In this document: positions 21,744 through 31,822 of the stretch, piece after piece | Layout of the letters: every line of letters begins with the position of its first letter | How positions within the stretch are numbered: position 1 is the first letter of the stretch | Assembly (NCBI GenBank): GCA_049999765.1 | Contig: JBNGIQ010009382.1 | Location: 152,925 to 188,793 of the forward strand | Length of the DNA: 35,869 bases | DNA from: Phaeoceros laevis | Lineage: Eukaryota; Anthocerotophyta; Anthocerotopsida; Notothyladales | Direction of reading: 5' to 3' | The notes under the pieces: generated by a model | What the model saw: the letters and a program-made list of their open reading frames with translations, nothing else | What the model was told of the DNA's origin: nothing | Database searches by the model: none | Translations under genes and position numbers: made by a program

Positions 21744-23256
21744 CTACTCCAAGGAAGTCAGTTCTGTCAACAACAGCTCGATAATTTCCCGGAACGTTAT
21801 GACTCCAATGAGCATGTCATCTGCATCGGTCACCCAAATGTGGGTCACCCGGTTGGCAAGAGCCTGGGCCATGACCGCAGCCAGCGAACTCCAAGGCCGG
21901 CAGGTGATGGGAGCACACCGGCCTCTGGTGCAAGACCATTCCTTTGCAAGCCTGGGGGAAAGCCGGGGTTTGCTACCAAAAGAGGAATGGAACGGGCCGT
22001 CAGGGGAGGATGCCCCCGAGTCACCTTCGTCTTCTTCCTCGGAAGAGAAATCCTCCCAAGCACCAGGCGCACTGCGAGGGGAAGCCGATGGCTTGTGCAG
22101 GGAGGACTTGCTCAGTTTGAGGCGCTCCATCACTTTAGGCAAAGAATCCGCCTTGTCAGCATTGCAGCCCCTCACCAGGTCCAGCAGGTCCTGCGAGCTG
22201 TTCCGGGCGAAGGAAAGGAAATCCTTCACGGAGAGAGTGGCCAGTCCAAATGCCACAGACTCGTCCGAGTCCCACATGGAGAAGGACGAAAGCTCCCCCA
22301 CGAGCCTGTGGCCTCGGGCCACATTTTTCACAACCACCTCTTCCACCACAGCCACCTGCTCCCCCGCCTTCATCAGATCCAAGGCAGCCCTGGCGGAGGC
22401 TTTGGCATCAATTTTCAAAAAGTCGGTGTTGATGATCCCTAACTCGTCCACTCTCATCATCGGCACCGGGTTGAACACTCCCATGCACCCGAAGATATAC
22501 CTCACCACATCCTCCTGCGACAGCCAGCAGTGGCCGTTGCCGGAATTGGCACACCCCTGCCCCTGCCCCTGCTTCCCGGCGCAAAGCATCGAGCGCCTGT
22601 CCTTCCTCGAAGCGCGGGAGTTGATCGGAATGACGAGGTGGTGAGCCCCGTCCGCCATCATAGCCAAGGCGTCCAACAACCTGCTCAGAGCGCAGAAAAA
22701 CAACCACGTCAGTACCCCGGAAGCACCGCACACAAAATCTACCAAGCGCTCAGTCCATCACCAAAAACAAATTCATCTTCCCTCTGGACAGAGCACAGAC
22801 ATTGTCAACCTACCGCGCTTTAGGCTCGACATGGCGCACCGAGGGCATGGACCGGGGGAGCAGCTCGGATACGCGAGTCTGCAGAGCCCGCTCCGGATTC
22901 TGCAGACTCTCATCCTTGGCCAAGTGGCAGAGAATGTCCGCCTTGCTCACCACTCCCACGCACGCACATTCAAGGCTGTCCTTGGAATTCCTGGCCCGGG
23001 AGCACTGCCAGACGCTAATCTGGCCACCATCCGGGTGGAGCTGCAACGCTCTGATGGCCTCCGCAACGGTCGCAGTGTCGGGCAAATGCTCAAGGCACGG
23101 CTTTCCCACGGCGAGATCCGCTGCCGCCGCAACCAGGAAGAAATCTGCCATGCAATTCAGAGACGCCGCAGAAAAATTGCTGAATCCACTCCTCGCCAAG
23201 AGTTTCACAGCTCTCTTCACAATCCGCTTCCTGAAAGACGGTGGCGGCACCGCCAC
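21744..23256 (-). CDS. CBS-domain protein, CBSX5-like
   Basis: Two exons, 23256-22814 and 22680-21744, splice within an Arg codon (EPKA-R-LLDAL), giving 459 aa. Blocks shared with plant CBSX5 are ADLAVGKPCLEHL, ISVWQC, VGVVSKADILCHLAKDE, LLPRSMPSVRHVEP, HHLVIPI, CWLSQEDVVRYIF, LGIINTDFLKIDA, ATLSVKDFLSFAR and the last CBS half (VTHIWVTDADDMLIGVITF). CBS pairs bind adenosyl ligands; CBSX-type proteins are proposed regulators of redox and SnRK-type signalling, and the exact ligand is unknown. A Ser/acidic linker (EDFSSEEEDEGDS) precedes the final CBS half. The start at 23256 gives a basic 35-residue leader that could be a transit peptide. The Met at 23151 aligns better with known family starts. 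Confidence 0.88.
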
Positions 23257-24148
23257 TACTCGGAAACCGAAAATACCGGCGAGCCTGGAAGAGGGAACTG
23301 GCGGTGGTGGCTGGTGCTCCTCCCAAAGTTGTCGGCTCTTTTAATATCTCTTCCTTCCTTCCAAGGCCGGCCTGCTCCACAGCTCTGAACCACTCACGAG
23401 TCTGGCCGGGGTGGGCCAAGCTCGACCAAGCTTGCTGTCCCTGCAGGAAAAGGTCTCAAACCAGAAGCATCATCCTCCGCATCTGCTTCACAAGCAACAA
23501 CTCGGCACTATCCTCGAATAGTTTGAACCACGCAGGCTTCTGAACTCATCAGTGCAACCACCGGATTGCCGCCCGCCATTGAAAGGAGCCTGGGCCCTAT
23601 GGATTGCCGCTAAGCATCCTACAAATATAGACGTTCTAAGTCCCGTGTCTTAGAAGGAGGGCTAAGAGGCGCTTGCGTTACAGTATACTTACTATATAAA
23701 TAGGGCATTCCAGGAGTCAGATTCAGATTCCTGTCCAAAAAGAATCGACGAGTCCCTTCCAACTGAAGTTCCGAGAGTCGAGCATTAGGTGATGATTCCT
23801 TCCAGGATTAGCTTAGGTGTCAGCTGTCCGAAGGGCAGTTGCATTACACACCTTGCCAAAGCAACACCTCTAGCAGGTCCAGCTATCGTCACAGTCACAT
23901 ACCCCAAGTGGGACCCCCGGCTAGTGCACTGCCAGCTGCGCACAGAGTCGAGACGGGGACTATTCCGTCCTTTCTCACACGTGTCACTTTAATGCAAGAA
24001 GCACATGTCACTTTAGGCGAGAAGCGCACCTTGTGTCTGACGTCGACTCCGGAGTCCGAACTCATCATTATTGGTCCCATCCTCAGAAAACTATTTTCGT
24101 GCTATCAATAGAAGAACGCGTTTCCTTTTGGACCAGGGCTCGGGAAAC
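23257..24148. other. Upstream region of CBSX5-like, no other gene seen
   Basis: The left part is the CBSX5-like 5' flank. Open frames are short and show no family features. A TATA-like tatataaatag occurs near 23692-23702 on the plus strand, but nothing recognisable follows it. Confidence 0.35.
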
Positions 24149-24269
24149 CTACCGGCCAGCGTGCGTGTATTTGGCCGGTAGATTTTAAAAATCTCCGACT
24201 GCCAGATATTTGTTTCCCGGCTATATGTCGGCTAAAGTGGGAATATAGCCGGAACCAGTTCCGGCTATA
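24149..24269. repeat. Cluster of nested inverted repeats (CCGGCTATA / TACCGGCCA)
   Basis: Three perfect inverted repeats sit within 121 bp. CTACCGGCCA (24149-24158) pairs with TGGCCGGTAG (24172-24181). CCGGCTATAT (24217-24226) pairs with ATATAGCCGG (24243-24252). TATAGCCGGAAC (24244-24255) pairs with GTTCCGGCTATA (24258-24269) around a 2-nt centre. The second and third share an arm and cannot form together. No coding frame crosses them. It could be a foldback/MITE-like remnant or a structured site. Confidence 0.75.
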
Positions 24270-25197
24270 CTTGTAATGTGTAGGAAATTATACCAAGTAC
24301 GCACCTGTCGGTGTGAAGGCGTTACTTGAGACACCACGTTTTAACCGGGAGTATTTGCCAGTAGAGGGCTTTTGACATAGACTACCAAGTCGCCAGGGTA
24401 GGCGGCCCATCTAATAACTGGAAACCTACAGGTTTGAGGGCGGCGAGGTAAACGAAGTTACCCCAGCCCTGCGTTTGGACGACATGGATAATATCTAGCA
24501 GCATCGCGGAACGTGCCGTCTTTCCCTTCCACGGATATTTCTTGTCGTCTATGTTCATTGGCTCCCACACTGGTTAGCTTGCGGCTTGACTGCCGCCAAA
24601 AGTATCCTGCAATCAGCAACGGAACGCTCTAGAAAGAGTACGGAGTACTTCTGTCCACCCCCAAAATAGACAAAAAGTTCAGGGTGGCCCGTTGGACCAT
24701 TCCTGTTCACTTCTTCGTTGTGCCGCGTTTTGCCTACAATGTCACTGCGCATGTGTATGGGTTTGCCGTAGGTCTATATGCATGCGCCAAACGTTGCACC
24801 TGTGCCTCCATATTGTAGATGTCGCATTGCATGTGAGGATGTCCATGCCCATCATGCCTGGCATGCAGCAACGTGGCAGCCCGGTTGCCGACGTGGCAGA
24901 GCGGCCATGCAGCAATCCAACATGGCGTGATGAGGATTACTGATAACAAGTTGCAGCCGGACACAGGTTCACAGGGTCAGAAGCTCCCGCCGTCACACCG
25001 GTTCTCTCTCAGTGCAACTTACCCTTTTGTCGTTTGCATTGTGAAAGGCGCTGTGATTAAGCAAAGGAAAAGCCGGCAGGCAATGTTATACGTAAAGATA
25101 CCACCATGGCATCCTGCTGTGACATGGGAATGCCACAAGTCGGTCCAATAAACAGCGGGATGTCTTGCCGGGGGGACAAATGGGCCGTTACCCATGA
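24270..25197. other. Spacer without a confident gene
   Basis: A 62-codon minus-strand frame at 24382-24570 (starting MWEPMNIDDKKYPWKGK) has protein-like composition but matches no family I know. Elsewhere I see no gene. The region could be decayed mobile-element DNA, but no diagnostic motif is visible. Confidence 0.35.
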
Positions 25198-25395
25198 CTA
25201 TCTTTCGACAATTTTATCCATTTTGAGTGGGTGGACAAAAAGTATTCCCTAAACAAGGGAAGGAAGATTCAACAGTTTTGCGAACGAGTCCAGATTTATG
25301 GGAAGTTCCATCCTGGAATACAGTTCCTAGATTATGGCGAAGTTCCCGACAGGCCGGAAGAGGTGCCACCTGGCGAGGATGTTGTTCAGAAATAG
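25198..25395 (+). pseudogene. Coding-like terminal fragment, unknown family
   Basis: An open frame of 65 codons without an ATG ends in TAG at 25393-25395. It reads FIHFEWVDKKYSLNKG then FCERVQIYGKFHPGIQFLDY and a Pro/Glu-rich end (DRPEEVPPGEDV). The composition looks like real protein, but no splice acceptor lies just upstream and a TGA precedes it. It may be a last exon, or a relic with a frameshift upstream. I do not recognise the family. Confidence 0.3.
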
Positions 25396-25521
25396 ACGGT
25401 AATTAGAACTCGAGAGGATATGTCCTCCGGTCCTTGGCCAAGCGCCATTCCACTCATCACATGATCTGCTTTCTGTGGCCTGATAGACAAGACTCGCAGG
25501 GAAGGACGCACAGAGGACCAG

Positions 25522-28500
25522 CTAGACTGGAGAAGGAGCCAGTAAAAATTCAGGTAGTAGCCTTTGCATGAGGATGCCACAGAAGGGACAGCTAGGAGAC
25601 ACGCTGTCGTTGATGAGTAGAGGCAAGGGAATTTGCATAACCTGCATCCTAGAAGTCATGGAGAAGAACAGCAGTGGAGCTAGGTTGGCAACCCACCTAC
25701 AGCAGCACCTGCAAAACCAGAGAGTGGTAGGAGGGCATACTTTGAGAGAAACAGCACATCTTTGCAGCTTATGGTTTGGGCCTTGTCCCGTTGTTTCTGA
25801 TCGTCGGCAGTAAGCAACTTCCAATGATTCCAAAGGCACGGGTGCCTTACATAGGCTGCAGACTTCAGAACTTGCACATCTGGACAAGTAGGAAAACATG
25901 AAGTCAATTACTACCACAGATGTTCCAACGTCTACCCGAATTTACTCAGACGATCAGCTTTAGAAAAACAAGCGACACACTTACACATCACCAGACTTGT
26001 GTAAACTGGCTGCCACTTGCATTAACTCTGGAAATCCTTTCCAGTCACCTGCTGCTGCCCATGCGGCCATGATGGAAGTCTGCGCATGACTCGAACCACT
26101 CCCATTCCCTGAACTGGTTAGCTGTTCATCTCCTTCCAGGCCTAGTCTTCTGGAAGCAGCTGCGAAAAGTATCACAAATATAAGTCTCAATCTGAGCTCT
26201 TTCTCGATTTCTGCCAAGTGATTTCTCCAAAGCTGCACACTGGAACATCCGTCACCCAGACTCTTGTCCTCCTCTGCATTTCCACCGTCACGGGTGTCCA
26301 GGTCCTCTCCTGTACTACTACGGCCACTTAAAACCTCTGCCTTCACTCCCGTCAACAGAAGCCGCCGATAGAAAACATTTAGCATCTGAAGGCGACGACA
26401 GCTTGCATATGGCAAGTACTCTTTCAAATTCTCCGCTGACCACTGACAAACCAAACCAAAACTTGCTGCCGAGCCCTGGTTGGATAGCCAGCTTGAGAGA
26501 ATTGGTTCCACCGCAGGCCGAACGCTGGTGGTCAGTTTCGGAATAAGGGCTGTTGCAGCTAAAATATCCCACAGTACTAGAGACGATTCCCGCTGCATAG
26601 TACGATGAAGAGCAGCTACAATCCTTGATTCCCAGAGTACCAGGTCCTTGCCAGGTTTGCCAATTGTACAAACATCCTGCTGCATAAGCAGCCCCCCAAT
26701 CCAGTAGAGTTGTACTGCTCCTTTTTGGGACCTGAAGCAAGAGTTGAAGACAAAAAGAAATTCATCAGGCAAGTGCCTGCAACTTGTGTACAAAAATGAA
26801 CCTTGCTGCAATAAAAATGGGATGCATGCTTTCCAACAACAGTTCCTAACAAATGTCTTGATTCTGTTGTGCAAACTGAGAGTATGATTCTCGAGTTACC
26901 TTGCCTGATACATTTGGTCCACCATGTCTGCTGAAACGCCACGTACCTGAGTATCAGCCAGCAAGTACACCATGATTAGAGTTGTGTATAGGAACAAGCA
27001 ACGTGGTTGGCTGGTGAGAGCATAGAGAGATGCAGTCAAAATGACAATACTGTGATCCATACATGTGCTGCTACCCACATGCACTTGGAAATGCACCACC
27101 AAAAAGTAGAGGCCATGCAAGCATGTGATTAACCACAGCTGCACTGGCGGCAAGAGATTAAGATTAGTTCCCGTTACATACCACCACAAGCGCAAGGTTC
27201 CCAGGGGACAGGGCCACTCCAAAAAAGGACTCCAGTACAGAAGTTGGAAGCTACAAAGTAGATAGAAAATGTCATTCCACTGGACTCGCCACAACTTAAC
27301 TTTGCAAAATGGCGAGAGCAATCAGGCAGACTGGTCATTCTACCTCTTCAGCGATACGACTTGAATCTGTTTGAAGTAAAGATGAGCCAGTCGGGAAAGC
27401 TAGAGACCACAGTCTATGTCTGGAGAACTCCCAAATCCGCAACGAGTTATCCTGGATTCACCAGAAAAAAACTCAAGAACGTCTGGTACATCACACGTAG
27501 AATATCACTCGCCTGTGCCGTTCAACTTATTGAACCAAACCTATAAACAAAGAGTTTGCTATGAAACTCTACTATGTTGCTTTGGATAACGTGACCAGTA
27601 ACCCATCAGCCATGTTCAGTACAGACCTGTCCACAGGTATATAGGACACGTCCATCAGATGTCCATGTCAAGCCTGTCACCTGTGAGGACAGAAGCCACT
27701 TTGAGGAACGCAAATAAAGCTACAGCAACAACAACAACAGCAATAATGGCCAAGAGCCACTACAACCAAGCATGCCGTACCAGCTGATCATGCGCACAAT
27801 CTTCATAGGCCCTAGGCTCGTGTTCCCCTGATGTGTGGCATTCTAAGACGGCCAGGCTACCAGATCCTTTCCCAATAGCCAACAGGACCTTGGAACCAAG
27901 TTGTGAAGGAGAAACCATTGCTAATGTCGTTGTTGGAACAAGGTCCACGTCCATGACCTGCTTGGACACCGAAATGAACACGGGAATTATCAAGACCTAG
28001 TTAACAGATTTACAAAACACAAATGAGAGATGCAAATTAGATCGCCCACAGAAGCCCAGGCATGGAGGCAACCTGCTTCAGCAGCCTGAACGGGGGGGAC
28101 CTGAATGCGGGACAAAAATCTCCAACAGCCTGGTAATCCGAGATCCATAGTTTGACACTGCACCACACATTTCTGTAGCTCAACAATGCTGTCTTTCATC
28201 ACACTCGTGGAAATGAACTCTGTGGTGATGAAACACAACACAGAGCAGTTATAGAGCAGGGACCTACTGGGGTAAATTTAGCTGTGCGCTACTATACCAC
28301 ACCTGCCATCTGAGCTCCCCGAAGCGAGTAGAAGTACACCACTAGATCCCACATCTTCAACGTTCACGACCCACTCTAGAGCTGTAATCCATGATTCATG
28401 AGCAGCCACATTCCCAAGGTACTCTGTACCTTGCAGTAATAGGGGTTTGCCCACAGAGTATGATAGTGGCTTGGGTACTTGGAAAAAAAAAACTCGGCCC

Positions 28501-31382
28501 GATTTCCCTCCCACAGCAAAAACTGAGAAGTGTCTCAGACGCTCTACTTTACCATCTCTAACAGATTGTGTTGCACACTGTGGAGACCATGCAACCACCA
28601 AGTGTGCCAGCTCATCACTCCTTGCAGCATATTCCGCTGCAGTGACATTTTTTTTCTCACAAACTCTGTTTGGCGAGATTGGTTTTCCACTACTTGCCCC
28701 AGGTATATTGTCTTTTGTTGGCTTGCAACTAGTGCCTTCCTGATGTATGAAGACAATGGTTAGCTTCGAGATCCGCAACCCTAGCCCATCAAGAGAAGTC
28801 CACTTGAGAAACACTTCAAGGTTACAACCATTTATCTTACTTTTTGACCCACATCTTGGTCACTTTGTGACCAGATACACTCGTTGCTATTCCACTTTGG
28901 AGGCCTTCTCAACATCTCTTTATCGACACAAACCACACCTGTGTCACCTGTATGTTCCAGCAAATACATCAAGCGTTCAGTCCCCCTTGTTGATTTGACT
29001 TTCCGTCAACTTGAAAAAATACGTTGAAAAGTATGCATAGCCAAGAAGAGTACCAAACAGTGAGACTTTCATGGCCCCACATGCTGTATCCACTGCAACG
29101 CCTTCCTGCCACCTGCAAACAAATAAAATCAGCAACCAAGAGAAGTGCAAGACTGGTCAGACTACCATCCTTAGAAACTTTCCAGAACAATCCCGTGTCT
29201 TCCTACTACCCATAGAGAAAGTCAGCACAACTGTGCTAAGTACTGAGTATTCCAAACGCAAGCCACACTGGGGAGACCAAAATCACACCTATACATATCC
29301 ATACACAAAATCATACCCATAGTCCCTCCATACTTCAACTCGTTCCCCAGATAATATCCTATCATGTTCACCATCAGAAGACAACAATGAAGGAACTTGG
29401 GGTCGAATAGAAGGTGCAGAAGACTGCAATGCATCCTCCCCATGACACAATGGAACATGACGAGCAAACCAGTCCTCTCTCGGATCTGCACATACCAAAG
29501 CCTGGATAAGAAACAAATTTAACTCTTTCGAGGCAGAACCACTGCATAGAGTATACTGCAACTTACCACAGGATGATGAGTCATATCTCACCAGCGCTTT
29601 GCCATCAACGACCTTCAATACAGTACCACCAAGCCACCAGCGGGATCCTCCATTATCTCTCAACACCTCAACTCTACATCCCTCAGTTATGAAGGTAAGC
29701 TCTTTGTTGTTGGACTCAAGTTGCTGACTGTTGAGCGCCTTAGCCTTACTCTCAACATTGGCTGTGTCAAGTGCACCTCTGGCAAGAGGACAGTGGATAA
29801 AAAAAAATGTGAAGATCTGAAACTTTACAGCGGCAGATCAGGGCTTGCAGCAATTCGCACATGGCCTATACTAAGCCTACTTGCCATGGACCCAAAATCA
29901 GAAAATACAAGGCTGCTCACTTCTTCGTTGGTTTTTGTTTTTTCATACGCTGATTCGCCTGAGCAGACAGCTTTCTTTTCTTGATTGTCACTGTTGGGGC
30001 TGGAGGAGCCAAGGACTCATCTTCCTGCACACGAGTGAATCCATAAAGCAGGAAAGACCTCAATGTTTTAGCCAACCTTGTGCCCATGTGACAGATCCCA
30101 GTGACTAAAGCCATCAAGTCAGCACATCAGAAGAGAATGTCCAACATACCAAACTGAGAGCTAAAGCTCTAGGTCCTGTCCCTTCAAAGTCGTTATGGGC
30201 CAATTGGGCATATATGATCTCAGACACATCAAGAACCTGTAGCAAGAAACACGAACGCCTTTTACTGTCGAGCACAAAAGCTTCAATCACAAAACTGCTC
30301 TCGAGTCAGGCTTTAGGACAACATAACAAAAGCCTTAGGTGCACCCATGGAATGAGTACTAGCATTAGCTATGAAGTAATGTGGGAAGTCACACCTGCAC
30401 CCACTCGGACTGAAATTCAAAATATGGAGAACGATAGGACTTTACACGCTGATCTGTCGTGCATACAGCGAGAAGGCAACTACACCCAATGGACAAGGAA
30501 TGTTAAAAGACAAATATATCTAGTTTAGTCAAAGATAGCCCAAAAACGATGGTGTTGTAGAATGCAGGCAACCGGGACGATAAACGTATTCAACCAGAAT
30601 CAAGCTTACCCTCCATTAGAAGCAAAACCTTGAGGTGACCAGGCCAAGCTTCTGACACAAGGACGAGTATCCTTGACCAGCGACAGTCCTATAATGGAAG
30701 GAGCTAGGACTTCTGGGAGGAAACACAAGGATTCATGAAGATGCCGCCATTTGCACATTCAACAAATGCAGGGAGTTACGGCAACCAAACTGGAATCCTA
30801 TCGAGAAACACCTTGGCCTTGTACTTTCCCAACGTCGAAACCAGGACTCGCTGTAACTGGTACGAAGCATCTTGGCCCGGCAAGTGATGCTGGATTCTGT
30901 AAAAGGGAAGGGCTATGTGATTAGACAGACAGGGAGAATTTCGCTTCATACATGCTGCTTTCCGCGGTCCCCAACTGCCCAAAGAAGACAATGCTTAGGG
31001 GCTCTGCTAACAGGCACAGGGTCACCTCAATTCGCAGCTTCGGACAAGAGAGATAAAATTTGAGAAATTGAAGCTCACGAAGAACTGACAATGAATTACG
31101 CCTTACCAGAACATACGCCAAGTGACCGCTGGACACTGCCAACAAATTCTCGTCGGACCATTTGACAGCGTTCGGATATGTCGGTGCAGACACAAGTGCC
31201 GCAACCTGTGCAGGAGGAGGAAAACAGACAGTGTCAACTGCTGCTCCCTCAGGCCCCTCTTCGTCTTCTCCCTCGTCCGACACCAGGATAAGCCGGGCTT
31301 GCTCTCTACAGAATTCATGTGCTTCTCCAGCAGAAGAGTGAGAGTCCATGCGAGAAACAACAGGGTCTTGCATCACGGACAC
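25522..31382 (-). CDS. TFIIIC90 (GTF3C4)-like WD40 and zinc-finger protein with Agenet-like insertion
   Basis: Nineteen exons join in frame to 1115 aa: 31382-31107, 30896-30812, 30712-30610, 30479-30395, 30236-30150, 30024-29921, 29778-29567, 29485-29317, 29112-29054, 28947-28841, 28739-28303, 28157-28073, 27957-27781, 27680-27627, 27451-27344, 27229-27182, 26946-26900, 26731-25985 and 25879-25522. N-terminal WD40 blocks include YPNAVKWSDENLLAVSSGHL, PCVRSLAWSPQG, GCLLAVCT, HLVVAWSPQC, SSDGSVKLWISD, LLAIGKGSGSL and GLTWTSDGRVLYTCGQDNSLRIW. Then come MYQARSQKGAVQ and a helical region. The C-terminal zinc finger has CSLCKAP, C-x-V-CPPTTLWFCRCC and CPFCGILMQR. The layout matches the plant TFIIIC90-like family; TFIIIC recruits TFIIIB/pol III to tRNA genes. 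Residues of about 278-418 hold two Agenet/Tudor-like units (GCRVEVLRDNGGSRWWLGG, GERVEVWRDYGWQEG) not known to me in this family. The start within exon 1 is uncertain. Confidence 0.9.
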
Positions 31383-31395
31383 AGCTGCGGAACGC

Positions 31396-31488
31396 AGTAA
31401 TTGGGATCGAACCCTCGTCGTCGTCGTGATAAACTTTCTACCACCAAGTAATTGGGGATCGAACCCTCGTCGTCGTCGTGATAAACTT
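31396..31488. repeat. Direct repeat carrying a pol III B-box-like sequence
   Basis: AGTAATTGGGATCGAACCCTCGTCGTCGTCGTGATAAACTT occurs at 31396-31436 and again, with one extra G, at 31447-31488. On the minus strand each copy reads GGGTTCGATCCC, which matches the B-box/T-loop consensus, beside a CGA trinucleotide run. No complete tRNA can be drawn. It may derive from the 3' half of a tRNA or a tRNA-derived SINE. Confidence 0.75.
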
Positions 31489-31632
31489 ACTAACTTACTA
31501 TTGTTGCCGGGATGTCAAGCAATAAACACACACACACATTTACGTACGCACCATGGTAGTATGGGTACTGTGGTTTCTATGTTACTACGGTACCCGTAGT
31601 CAAAAATTAAGTACTTCGCACATAATACGTAT

Positions 31633-31677
31633 GTTGCACTGACTAATTTCCGTTGCACTGACTAGTTTCCGTTGCAC
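31633..31677. repeat. 19-bp tandem repeat (2.4 copies)
   Basis: GTTGCACTGACTARTTTCC occurs at 31633-31651 and 31652-31670 with one mismatch, then GTTGCAC begins a third copy. The position is downstream of the second PPR gene. Confidence 0.8.
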
Positions 31678-31734
31678 CTGGTGATTCTCAACGTCATTTT
31701 GGTCCCAATTTGCGATATTCCACAATAGCAGGGC

Positions 31735-31797
31735 AATCGATTATTGTCAAGTGCTAATCGATGATTTCCCTGCGCGAATCGATCATTGTCATGTGCT
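31735..31797. repeat. Three 21-bp tandem units beginning AATCGAT
   Basis: Units at 31735, 31756 and 31777 are each exactly 21 bp and begin AATCGAT. Units 1 and 3 are nearly identical (ATTGTCAWGTGCT tail) and unit 2 has diverged. They lie 26 bp past the stop of the PPR gene, so they are probably in its 3' UTR or terminator region. Confidence 0.75.
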
Positions 31798-31822
31798 GAC
31801 TCCTGGAGTGGGTAGTGTAGTC

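Noticed and set aside
28073-28241. Alternative exon VHFHECDERQH for the TFIIIC90-like gene
   Set aside because: It fits phase at its 5' side but runs into a stop. The acceptor at 28157 gives SVKLWISDY...FRLLKQ, which matches the family and joins both neighbours in frame.
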